64,000 nt of DNA from Marinobacter piscis (lineage in GTDB: Bacteria; Pseudomonadota; Gammaproteobacteria; Pseudomonadales; Oleiphilaceae), in the NCBI RefSeq assembly GCF_007671655.1, contig NZ_VCGX01000001.1, positions 62,001 through 126,000 of the forward strand, written 5' to 3'. A program made the position numbers and the translations under genes. How positions within the stretch are numbered: position 1 is the first letter of the stretch; every line of letters starts with the position of its first letter. The notes under the pieces are model-generated. The model saw nothing but the letters and a program-made list of their open reading frames with translations. It had not been told where the DNA came from and did no database searches. This document shows positions 8,181 through 17,911 of the stretch, in pieces.

Positions 8181-9771
8181 TCTGACCCTCCTGTTTCTCC
8201 GCACTGGCGGCTTCCACCTGCGGAAATGCGCGTCCCTGAACCAGTTCGCTCACGGAATAGCCGCGGTGATCGGCCCTGAGCGCCCGGAACAGTGACACCG
8301 CCATAAATATAAGCAGCACACAAAACGGCAACCCCAACGAGGTGATGACGTTCTGCAGGGCATCCAATCCGCCTGCCAGAAGCAGGGTTGCTGCAATAAC
8401 CCCCTGGGATGCGGCCCAGAATATCCGCTGGCGCACCAATGACGGCTGATCGTCCCGCCGGGTGAGCATATCAATCACCAGCGATGCAGAATCCGACGAG
8501 GTGGTGAAGAAAATAACGATAATAATAATACTCAGAAACGAGGCGATATCCGCCAGCGGAAAGGCCTCTAGAAAGGCAAACACTGCCACTGAAGGATCCT
8601 GCTGAACCTGCTCAGCCAGGGCAACCTGGCCACCCAGCTCAACATTAATAGCTGACAGACCAAACACCCCGAACCACACCAGTGTAAATACCGTAGGCGC
8701 AAACAGCACACCCGCGATAAACTCCCGAATGGTCCGACCCCGGGAAATCCGGGCGATGAAAATACCCACATAGGGCGCCCAGGAAATGGTCCAGGCCCAG
8801 TAAAACAGCGTCCACTGTCGCTGCCAGCCTGACTCGGCAAACGTCTGCGTCCAGAACGCCAGCCAGGGCAGATCATTCAGGTAATTACCCAGGCTCTGAA
8901 CCATGCCCTCGGCAATAAAGACCGTTGGCCCCACCACTGCCACAAACAGGATCAGCAGCAGCGCCAGCCCGATATTGACCTGGGATAAACGACGTACCCC
9001 CTTGTCCAGTCCCAGGGCCACTGACGTAGCGGCGACACTGGTAATGACCGCAATCAGCAATACCTGAATCCAGCCTTCGGTTGGTGTGCCGAACAGATAC
9101 GATAAGCCGCTGTTCAGTTGCAGGGTACCCAGACCGAGTGAGGTGGCCACACCAAACAGGGTACCCAGAACGGCGATCACATCCACCGTCCAGCCCAGGG
9201 GCCCGTATATGCGTTTGCCCAGTATGGGATAGAAAAGACTGCTGATGCGCATGGGCAGATTATGCCGATAAGCAAAATAGCCAATGGCCAGGCCGGGCAT
9301 GGCAAAGATGGTCCAGGTATGCAGGCCAAAATGATAGAGCGCAATGGTCATGGCATCGCTGGCGGCACGCTGGCTATTGGCCTCCACCCCATCAAACGGA
9401 GGGCTGGCCAGGTGAGACACAGGTTCCGCCACACCCCAGAACATCAGAATGGTACCGATACCGGCGGCAAACAGCATGGTAAACCAGGTCAGGTTGGAGT
9501 AATCCGGACGGGAGTCATCTGCCCCCAGGCGAATCTTGCCGTAACGACTAAGCGCCAGACTGAGCAAAAAGATTAACAGGGCGGTCACCGAGAGGATGTA
9601 AAACCAGCCCAGATTTTGCGCAACCCAGCCGGTCAGCACTCCAAAGGCGTTGGCCACAGCCTGATCATAGGGTATGGCCAGCAGCACAAACAGGGCAGCT
9701 ACGCCCGCCGATGTAAAAAAGACACCCGGTATTGTCTGCAGTCCCAGCAAACGTTGCAGCCGCTCCAGCAA
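8170..9771 (-). CDS. BCCT family betaine/choline/carnitine-type transporter
   Basis: About 533 residues with 12 membrane segments. The signature region of the family is visible as WTISWAPYVGIFIARISRGR, split around residue 325. BCCT carriers import trimethylammonium compounds such as glycine betaine or choline with Na+ or H+, mostly for osmotic balance, which suits a marine bacterium. TTG at 9771 is favoured as start because GGGAGG lies six bases before it; the frame remains open to a TTG at 9807. The C-terminus overlaps the downstream usp gene by 11 bases. Substrate not determined. Confidence 0.93.
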   Translation of the reverse strand: MLERLQRLLGLQTIPGVFFTSAGVAALFVLLAIPYDQAVANAFGVLTGWVAQNLGWFYILSVTALLIFLLSLALSRYGKIRLGADDSRPDYSNLTWFTMLFAAGIGTILMFWGVAEPVSHLASPPFDGVEANSQRAASDAMTIALYHFGLHTWTIFAMPGLAIGYFAYRHNLPMRISSLFYPILGKRIYGPLGWTVDVIAVLGTLFGVATSLGLGTLQLNSGLSYLFGTPTEGWIQVLLIAVITSVAATSVALGLDKGVRRLSQVNIGLALLLILFVAVVGPTVFIAEGMVQSLGNYLNDLPWLAFWTQTFAESGWQRQWTLFYWAWTISWAPYVGIFIARISRGRTIREFIAGVLFAPTVFTLVWFGVFGLSAINVELGGQVALAEQVQQDPSVAVFAFLEAFPLADIASFLSIIIIVIFFTTSSDSASLVIDMLTRRDDQPSLVRQRIFWAASQGVIAATLLLAGGLDALQNVITSLGLPFCVLLIFMAVSLFRALRADHRGYSVSELVQGRAFPQVEAASAEKQEGQNVP

Positions 9772-9890
9772 GGCCAACCTCCCTATTAAGATCTGTATCG
9801 GTAACAAAGACCTGTACCATAACGAAAACGCCGGCTACCTAATAGCCGCAAGATCAATATTCCCAAAATACACTGATGGCAGACGCCACC

Positions 9891-10808
9891 TCAGAGGGCA
9901 AGAGAGATCATCACCGGTATATAAACCAGCGCAAAGAGAGTCGTTAGCATGACGGTACCTGCGGCCTGCCGGGGCGACGTATCCAGTAACGTAGCAATCA
10001 CCACGGTATTGGCGGCTATGGGCGTAATGGAAATCAGAAAAACCGCCTGATGCACCGCCAGCCCATAGATACCCAGAACCTGTGAATCCAGCCTCCAGAA
10101 CACTATGGCAAGTAATGGCCAGGCAACGAATTTTCCGAAAAACGCGAGCCCGGTAAATTTCAGGTTGCCCACCAGGCCCCGAAAGCTGCTGATACTCATT
10201 CCAATGATCATCATCCCCAGAATGCTGTAGGCGCCACGCAGGTTGTCAAAAAGCGGTATAAATACATCAGGAATACTTATATTCGACAGATTGAGGAAGA
10301 CCGCAGCCAGAAAGGCGTACACAGAGGGTAACCGGGCAACCCGCCACAGGGATTCCCTGAGATCGTAACGCCCCCTGGCTGCAAGGTAGAACCCCACAGA
10401 ACTCTCAAACAACGTAACGCCCAGCATGCACACAATGTACAGCGCCAGCCCTTCTTCCCCGAAAAGCAGCAAAGCCACCGGAACACCGAAATACCCGGTA
10501 TTGCCAGAGCCAACCGACAGAGGAATGATACTGGCGCTGCCATCGGTGAGGACTCGCCGCGCCACCATAAAGTGTGCCAGTGCAAGCACGGTTGCAAACC
10601 CGAAGACCAGTAACGGCAGAAAGATCACTTCCAGAGAAAGCGGGGCCGCCATAACGCCAGAGAAGACCACAGAGGGCGTGACGATATAGAGCATAAGGCC
10701 CGCAATGTGTTTGCCGCTGACCTCCAGATAACGACCCGCCACCCAGCCAAGGGCCACAGTGACATAAAGCGGAATCAGTTTGAGAAACAATGCCAGTGCT
10801 GCAGCCAT
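9891..10808 (-). CDS. AEC (auxin efflux carrier) family permease
   Basis: About 305 residues and ten hydrophobic segments in two inverted five-helix halves. The first half holds PLSVGSGNTGYFGVPVA, the conserved N-x-G-x-x-G-x-P crossover region; the second holds SITPIAANTVVIATL, its counterpart. Bacterial members carry small organic acids. ATG at 10808 (GGAG five bases upstream) is preferred over ATG at 10823, which has no ribosome site. Monocistronic, divergent from the nor operon. Substrate unknown. Confidence 0.88.
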   Translation of the reverse strand: MAAALALFLKLIPLYVTVALGWVAGRYLEVSGKHIAGLMLYIVTPSVVFSGVMAAPLSLEVIFLPLLVFGFATVLALAHFMVARRVLTDGSASIIPLSVGSGNTGYFGVPVALLLFGEEGLALYIVCMLGVTLFESSVGFYLAARGRYDLRESLWRVARLPSVYAFLAAVFLNLSNISIPDVFIPLFDNLRGAYSILGMMIIGMSISSFRGLVGNLKFTGLAFFGKFVAWPLLAIVFWRLDSQVLGIYGLAVHQAVFLISITPIAANTVVIATLLDTSPRQAAGTVMLTTLFALVYIPVMISLAL

Positions 10809-10910
10809 GACGGCTCCGACCATCGGGTTGAAAAATTACAGGCGGTGAAGTCTATCACCTACCCCTCCCGAGGTAACTCCCCGGCGCAATGGTGTGATTT
10901 TTTCAATTGG

Positions 10911-10924
10911 TTGACAATGATCAA
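10911..10924 (+). promoter_or_regulatory. FNR/DNR box driving the nor operon
   Basis: TTGAC-AATG-ATCAA differs from the FNR consensus TTGAT-N4-ATCAA at one position. It is centred 79 bases before the norC start. A -10-like TATCCT at 10947-10952 would place the box near -41.5. Control of norCB by a DNR- or FNR-type activator responding to NO or low oxygen is expected for denitrifiers. Confidence 0.85.
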
Positions 10925-10996
10925 CAGTATTTAGAATACATGTTTGTATCCTAGCCCGGCAGTCAAGTATTCCAAACAACCAAGGAGAGCGACCCA

Positions 10997-12872
<1,876 letters not shown>

Positions 12873-12890
12873 ACCCACCCGCTAAAACCT

Positions 12891-12919
12891 GCAGGGCCGG
12901 GACCTGTTCCCGGCCCTGC
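12891..12919 (+). other. Strong intercistronic hairpin after norB
   Basis: A perfect 12-bp GC-rich stem (GCAGGGCCGGGA / TCCCGGCCCTGC) with a 5-base loop, 18 bases after the norB stop and 17 bases before the next start. No T run follows, so it is more likely a 3'-end stabiliser or partial attenuator that lets norCB be made in excess of the downstream genes than a full terminator. Confidence 0.7.
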
Positions 12920-12936
12920 CTATCCGGAGTCGAACT

Positions 12937-13887
12937 GTGACCGTGCAGCAAACAAACCTAAAGGACAGATTACAGGCTAAACGGCTGATTACCCGTACGG
13001 CCTTCTTCGGGCTGTTTCTGCTGGCACCGGTTCTGAACATTTTTCGCTACGACTTAACGGAAACCCGGTTTGTCCTGCTCGGTTTTCCGCTTTCATTCAA
13101 CCTGAACCCCGGCTGGGTCGCACAGAGCAATCCTGCAGACGTCGCCAGCCAGGTTCTTATCTGGTTTATTCTCCCTGTTCTGGTACTGGTTCCGGTTGTA
13201 CTCTGGATTGCCTGGAAATGGGGACGTATCTACTGCGGCTGGTTGTGCCCGCATTTTTCTGTGGTAGAAACCATCAACCACCTGATGACGCGCATTACCG
13301 GTCGCCCGACTTTATGGGAGGCTCTGAGAAAAGGCAGACGTGGAAAAACTATTCACTGGGCGGGCCTGGCACTCGTGTGCAGCCTGATCGGGTTTTCATG
13401 GGCTCTGGCTCTACTCTCCTATCTGCTACCCCCCATCCCGTTGTACACCGACCTGGTAACAGGCAACCTGGGCTTTTACCAAACCCTGTTCCTGGCCGTA
13501 GCTTCAACGGTTTTTACCCTGGATTTTCTTTTTGCGCGGCACCTTTTCTGCAAATACGGATGCGCCTTTGGCGTAGTGCAAAGCATTGCCTGGATGACCC
13601 ACGGCCGGGGACAACTGGTCACCTTTGATACCAGCCGCGCGGCGGCCTGCCGTGACTGCACCAAGGCCTGCGATGCAGCCTGCCCGATGCGCTTACCGAC
13701 CCGCAGTCATAAACGCGCCAAATTCTCATGCACGCAGTGTCTTCAGTGCGTGAGCGCCTGCCGGGAAGTACAGAAAAATAACCCGGAAGGCAGCCTTCTG
13801 CACTGGCAGCCTGGTAAGCCAGGGCGACAGACAGTTTTAATTCCTATCCAACAGGTCGACAGCAAGCCCGCAAAGCAGCGGGCCTGA
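12937..13887 (+). CDS. Membrane polyferredoxin (NapH/CcoG/NosR-like 4Fe-4S protein) in the nor operon
   Basis: A 316-residue inner-membrane protein. Four or five hydrophobic segments (about 20-38, 72-93, 142-162, 182-200) are interrupted by the family motif C100-GWL-C104-P and by C205-KYG-C209. The C-terminus binds two [4Fe-4S] clusters: C238/C241/C245/C249 followed by P, and C265/C268/C271/C275. This is the core shared by NapH, CcoG/RdxA and the end of NosR, without their extra domains. GTG start. It sits between norB and norD, where most nor operons have no such gene. A role in electron supply to, or metal-centre assembly of, Nor is inferred from position only. Confidence 0.82.
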   Translation: MTVQQTNLKDRLQAKRLITRTAFFGLFLLAPVLNIFRYDLTETRFVLLGFPLSFNLNPGWVAQSNPADVASQVLIWFILPVLVLVPVVLWIAWKWGRIYCGWLCPHFSVVETINHLMTRITGRPTLWEALRKGRRGKTIHWAGLALVCSLIGFSWALALLSYLLPPIPLYTDLVTGNLGFYQTLFLAVASTVFTLDFLFARHLFCKYGCAFGVVQSIAWMTHGRGQLVTFDTSRAAACRDCTKACDAACPMRLPTRSHKRAKFSCTQCLQCVSACREVQKNNPEGSLLHWQPGKPGRQTVLIPIQQVDSKPAKQRA

Positions 13888-13913
13888 CTGCACGGCAACA
13901 AAAGGAGCCCGAG

Positions 13914-15737
13914 ATGGAAGAGTGGGTTGGCTATAAATGGCACGAGTACGTTACCCGCCAGGCGCTGGGGGAGTTTCCGGAACATGCTGTTTATCTGAAA
14001 GACGAAGCCCGAAGCCTGGGGGTTCTGTTCCGCGCGTTTGGTGGCGACCCGGCGCTCAGCCTGGTAACGGCAGAGCCTCGCCATTTTCGCCTGCGCCGGC
14101 GCTTTTTGCATAAGCTTGCAGGCACTCACCGCAAATTCGAGCTGGCGTGGCGGGATGAACAAAACCTGCGCCTGCCCGAAAAAGTGGCCAGGTTCCCCTC
14201 TAAGCAGTTAAACCGTGACCTCTATATCTGGCTGGCTGCACTCGCGGCCTCACCTGTCCCGGACAGCAGTGACTGGTTCACCAGTAATCAGTCACTGGTT
14301 CAGAGTGTGATTGCCCGCTGGCCCGGCCTGGAAAATGTGTATCAGCGCCTGGTTCGTCAGACACTACGCTGGCGTCCGGACCCGGAAAACCTTCCGGAGA
14401 AGGAGGCCGCCTGTGAACGGGCCATCCGCCAGGCACTCGTTCATCCCGGCAGCGTAAACACCCTGCCCCCAGCCAGCACAGACCCCTGGCCTGTCATTGT
14501 CTGGCTGTACCCGGCGCTGGAACAAAGCACTGCCAGCGGCCAGGTAACCGGCGATGACGATAACCAGTCCAGCCCGGGCGGGCTGGCCAAGAAAAACAAA
14601 CGCCGCCAGGCAGAGCGGGTCGATGCATTTGATCGCGACCAGGGTCTGATGATCTTTCGGCTGGAAAGCCTGTTCTCCTGGACCGACTTTATTCCGGTCG
14701 ACCGGGCAGGCGATGATACAGACGAAGAAGACGCCGAAGCCGTGGCCGACGACATGGATATGATCTCCGTATCCCGGGACCGCAAAGAAACCTCATCGTC
14801 GATCAAGTTCGATCTCGACCTGCCCTCCGAAGAGCATGACGATCTTCGTCTTGGCCCCGGCATTCATTTGCCCGAATGGGACTGGCGCAGTCAGAGTTAT
14901 CGCGATGCGTTCTGCTGCGTTCAGCCCATGCTGGCAAAAGATGTGGTGCCGGCTGAATTACCGGAGGACCTGCGCCGGCCTGCAAAGCGCCTGCAACGCC
15001 AGTTCAGTGCATTGAAGCCCCTGAAGCAATGGCAAAAACGGCAGGTGGATGGCGACGAACTGGACCTGGACGCCTGCCTTGAACGGGAAGTTCAAAATCG
15101 CCGCGGCCAGGGGGTGATTGACCAGAAACTGTTTCAGCGCTGCCAGCAAAATCAGCGCGACCTTGCGTGCCTGGTGCTTGCAGACGCTTCTCTCTCAACC
15201 GAAACCTATATCAATAACCATCAACGCGTGATTGATATCGCCCGGGACGGTCTGCAACTGCTCAGCGAAGCCCTGCAGGCCAGCCGTGATCCGTTTGCGC
15301 TGTTTGCCTTCTCATCGCGGCGGCGGGATCACGTGCGGTTTCATCATCTGAAAAGCTTTGATGAGGCCTACACCAGCACCATCCGGGGCCGGATTCAGGC
15401 TCTGGAACCCGGCTTCTATACCCGCATGGGCGCAGCCATCCGCCAGTCAATCAAACTGCTGCAGACGCGCCACGAGCACCAGAAAATTTTGTTACTGCTG
15501 ACCGACGGCAAACCCAACGACCTGGATATCTATGAAGGCAGGTACGGCGTTGAAGACACCCGCATGGCGGTACAGGAAGCACACAAGGCCGGCATTACAC
15601 CTTTTTGCGTCACCATTGATGATGAGGCCAGCGATTACCTGCCTTACGTGTTCGGCAGTAACAACTATGTGGTGATTCGCGATCCGGCACAGCTGCCGCT
15701 GCAACTGCCTAAACTCTACCTTAACCTGACACAGTGA
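13914..15737 (+). CDS. norD: Nitric oxide reductase activation protein NorD
   Basis: A 607-residue cytoplasmic protein. The C-terminal third is a von Willebrand A domain with a MIDAS site: DASLS near residue 424, a central Thr, and LLLLTDGKPND near residue 525. A charged middle region contains an acidic run (DDTDEEDAEAVADDMD). NorD works with the AAA+ ATPase NorQ/NirQ to activate NorCB, probably by helping insert FeB. Here the ATPase partner is on the opposite strand at 17.1 kb. Start ATG with GGAGCCCGAG upstream. Confidence 0.93.
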   Translation: MEEWVGYKWHEYVTRQALGEFPEHAVYLKDEARSLGVLFRAFGGDPALSLVTAEPRHFRLRRRFLHKLAGTHRKFELAWRDEQNLRLPEKVARFPSKQLNRDLYIWLAALAASPVPDSSDWFTSNQSLVQSVIARWPGLENVYQRLVRQTLRWRPDPENLPEKEAACERAIRQALVHPGSVNTLPPASTDPWPVIVWLYPALEQSTASGQVTGDDDNQSSPGGLAKKNKRRQAERVDAFDRDQGLMIFRLESLFSWTDFIPVDRAGDDTDEEDAEAVADDMDMISVSRDRKETSSSIKFDLDLPSEEHDDLRLGPGIHLPEWDWRSQSYRDAFCCVQPMLAKDVVPAELPEDLRRPAKRLQRQFSALKPLKQWQKRQVDGDELDLDACLEREVQNRRGQGVIDQKLFQRCQQNQRDLACLVLADASLSTETYINNHQRVIDIARDGLQLLSEALQASRDPFALFAFSSRRRDHVRFHHLKSFDEAYTSTIRGRIQALEPGFYTRMGAAIRQSIKLLQTRHEHQKILLLLTDGKPNDLDIYEGRYGVEDTRMAVQEAHKAGITPFCVTIDDEASDYLPYVFGSNNYVVIRDPAQLPLQLPKLYLNLTQ

Positions 15738-15738
15738 T

Positions 15739-16323
15739 ATGACCGACCTGACGCTTGCTCCAGACACCGATGCCCGCCAGCTACCCGGCGACCTTGCCGT
15801 ATGGATCTTCATTTTCGCCGAACTGGCGGTGTTCGGAATTATGTTCATTGGCTTCGCTGTAGCCCGAAGCCTTGACCCCGCCACCTTCCATGCAGGTCGT
15901 GAGGTTTTGCACCCCTGGATCGGGCTACTGAATACCGCTGCTCTGATTACCGCCAGTTACCTGGTCGCCACAGCTGTTCACCAGCTTCGGGACAGACGCT
16001 CTGGCGCCCATTGGCGGCTCTGGTGTGCGATTGCTGTTTCCGGCATATACACCGTTGGCAAACTGTACGAATACGTGAACCTGTATAGCCAGGGATACAA
16101 TCTGAGCACCGACACCTTTTTCATGTTTTACTTTTTCCTCACCTTCTTTCACTTCATGCACGTCATTCTGGGCCAGGTAGTTCTGGTTGTTCTCGCGGTC
16201 AAAGTCGGCAACGGCGACTACGACGGCTCGGATATGAACGGCATGGAATCCGGCGCGTCGTACTGGCACATGGTGGATCTGGTATGGCTGGTGCTGTTTC
16301 CGATGATTTATGTACTGGCTTAG
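15739..16323 (+). CDS. norE: NorE, cytochrome c oxidase subunit III-like protein
   Basis: A 194-residue membrane protein with about five helices, related to heme-copper oxidase subunit III. GDLAVWIFIFAELAVFG near the start and HFMHVILGQVVL near residue 138 are typical of the family. Its ATG overlaps the tail of norD within a few bases (TGATATG). NorE is a non-essential helper of nitric oxide reductase in other denitrifiers. Confidence 0.9.
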   Translation: MTDLTLAPDTDARQLPGDLAVWIFIFAELAVFGIMFIGFAVARSLDPATFHAGREVLHPWIGLLNTAALITASYLVATAVHQLRDRRSGAHWRLWCAIAVSGIYTVGKLYEYVNLYSQGYNLSTDTFFMFYFFLTFFHFMHVILGQVVLVVLAVKVGNGDYDGSDMNGMESGASYWHMVDLVWLVLFPMIYVLA

Positions 16324-16335
16324 GAAGGGCTGACT

Positions 16336-16575
16336 ATGTTGACGGTTTACTTTGCACTGATGATTTGCACCGCCTTGCCGGTCTTTGCTCTTAAGGCAGG
16401 GATGGGGCTGGGGTTTCTCGTCTGGCTGGTGTTTGCAATGGTGATTGTTAAAGGCTTACTGCTGGTGGATCACTTCATGGAAATGAAGCAGGCGCCCCGT
16501 GCCTGGCGCCTGCTTGCCCATGCCTGGGCACCTGTTGTGATTGTCGCGGTGGCAGGGTTCCATCTGATTACCTGA
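16336..16575 (+). CDS. norF: NorF, small membrane protein (subunit IV-like)
   Basis: A 79-residue protein of three hydrophobic segments containing LLLVDHFMEMKQAPRAWR, the mark of the prokaryotic cytochrome c oxidase subunit IV/NorF family. AGGAAGG precedes the ATG. It is 12 bases after norE and ends the nor operon. The exact role is unclear; loss of NorEF lowers NO reductase activity in other bacteria. Confidence 0.85.
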   Translation: MLTVYFALMICTALPVFALKAGMGLGFLVWLVFAMVIVKGLLLVDHFMEMKQAPRAWRLLAHAWAPVVIVAVAGFHLIT

Positions 16576-16622
16576 CCCAGCATCTGGTACTGAGAAGAAT
16601 GGGGAAAAAGCTGCACCTGGCA

Positions 16623-16730
16623 CCGAGGGGGTAAAGCTATCCAAAACTGTGCGGAGCCATGGATGGCGGAGCTCAAGCGTCACAGGGACGTGCCGCAAGG
16701 AGCGTGTTTTGGATAGCTTTACCCCCTCGG
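16623..16730. repeat. 108-bp palindromic element with perfect 25-bp terminal inverted repeats
   Basis: CCGAGGGGGTAAAGCTATCC followed by AAAAC (16623-16647) is repeated exactly in inverted orientation at 16706-16730. The 58-base interior contains a second small inverted pair (TGCGG at 16650-16654, CCGCA at 16693-16697) and the near-palindrome CCATGGATGG. It holds no reading frame. It sits between the convergent norF and orf124 genes, so it may also act as a two-way terminator. The architecture resembles REP-like or MITE-like intergenic repeats. No obvious target duplication flanks it. Confidence 0.85.
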
Positions 16731-16752
16731 GGCCCAACGCCAACTTTAAAGA

Positions 16753-17127
16753 CTACAACCACTTAGCCGGAAAATAAGGCATTTTCCCGGACATGGCCTG
16801 GGCCAGAGAGATTATTCCCCAAAGGACAAAACCTGTGTGCAATGCCACCGCCCAGACACCTGCAAATGTCCAGAAATGCCCCATGTCTCCAAACACTGTC
16901 CAGCCGATGGCGATACCGGAACTGATCAGGATAAAACCAGTTACCGACATAAGCACAGCTGCCCGGGTATGGGCCCGGCGTACATCATTCACCCTTGACC
17001 TTTGGGAATACATCCAGAGCAACACCACAAAACCAATAACCGGTATCGCAAGCAGGTTCAACAAGTACCAAAAAACAGGAACAACCGCCCCACTAGCGGC
17101 TTTCTTCTGGGCGACCGAATACTGCAT
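16753..17127 (-). CDS. Uncharacterised three-helix membrane protein downstream of nirQ
   Basis: I do not recognise a named family. The 124 residues form three hydrophobic segments (about 17-40, 57-79, 87-112) joined by a basic loop (SQRSRVNDVRRAH). Three histidines lie at or near membrane edges (H53, H84, H97) and could bind a heme or metal, which is inference. GGAGGTGG precedes the ATG by four bases, so the start inside the last 35 bases of nirQ is well supported and the two genes are translationally linked. In Pseudomonas aeruginosa the genes after nirQ are norE/norF-like; here those lie elsewhere and this unrelated-looking protein takes the place. Confidence 0.8.
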   Translation of the reverse strand: MQYSVAQKKAASGAVVPVFWYLLNLLAIPVIGFVVLLWMYSQRSRVNDVRRAHTRAAVLMSVTGFILISSGIAIGWTVFGDMGHFWTFAGVWAVALHTGFVLWGIISLAQAMSGKMPYFPAKWL

Positions 17128-17881
17128 ATACCACCTCCATCAATGAATTAACTGTTGCCTCGTCGTCCGAAAGCGGCTCAATCATGCCTGCAAGGCAAGC
17201 GGCTGTTGCGGGCACTCCGGCACGAATCAAAAGTGCCGTGTGTATCAGCAACCGCGTTGATGCTGCTTCTTCCAGATCATGGTCTTTCAGGTTCCGCAAA
17301 GCAGTAGCAAGGCTCACGAGCTGCTGTGCGAGGTCGCTGTCGCAACCGGACTCCGCCATCACAATGGTTTTTTCTGACTCTTCCGAGGGGTAATCAAACC
17401 GCAGTGATACAAATCTTTGTCGGGTGCTGGGCTTCATACCTTTGAGCAGGCTCTGATACCCCGGGTTGTAGGAAACCACCAGCATGAACCCAGGCGCGGC
17501 CGTCAGGAGCTCGCCCGTGCGCTCTATAGGCAACTCCCGGCGATCATCCGCCAATGGGTGCAGTACCACCGTGGTATCCTTCCGCGCTTCGACCACCTCA
17601 TCCAGGTAACAGATACCGCCCTCGCGCACGGCGCGGGTTAATGGGCCGTCCTGCCAATAGGTGCCTTCTGGCCCAATCAGGTGCCGCCCGACAAGGTCGG
17701 CCGCTGTCAGATCGTCATGGCAGGCAACGGTATAAACCGGCCGGTTCAGCTTCTCCGCCATATACCGGACAAACCGGGTTTTACCGCACCCGGTCGGGCC
17801 TTTGATCAAAACCGGCAGGCCGTTGTCAGCGGCCGCCTGAAAGAGTTCTGTTTCGTTACCAACTGGCTGGTAAAACGTCAT
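17093..17881 (-). CDS. nirQ: NirQ/NorQ/CbbQ-family MoxR AAA+ ATPase
   Basis: A 262-residue cytoplasmic AAA+ protein. Walker A is GPTGCGKTRFV (near residue 28), Walker B is ICYLDEVVEAR (near residue 92), and a sensor region VVSYNPGYQS follows. With the VWA partner NorD it remodels NorCB, and possibly NirS, during maturation. The ATG at 17881 has AAGGA ten bases upstream. It follows nirF and overlaps orf124, forming nirC-nirF-nirQ-orf124. Confidence 0.94.
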   Translation of the reverse strand: MTFYQPVGNETELFQAAADNGLPVLIKGPTGCGKTRFVRYMAEKLNRPVYTVACHDDLTAADLVGRHLIGPEGTYWQDGPLTRAVREGGICYLDEVVEARKDTTVVLHPLADDRRELPIERTGELLTAAPGFMLVVSYNPGYQSLLKGMKPSTRQRFVSLRFDYPSEESEKTIVMAESGCDSDLAQQLVSLATALRNLKDHDLEEAASTRLLIHTALLIRAGVPATAACLAGMIEPLSDDEATVNSLMEVVYAVFGRPEESR

Positions 17882-17911
17882 CTGCAGACATCCTTGGTTA
17901 TTGGCTTGTGT

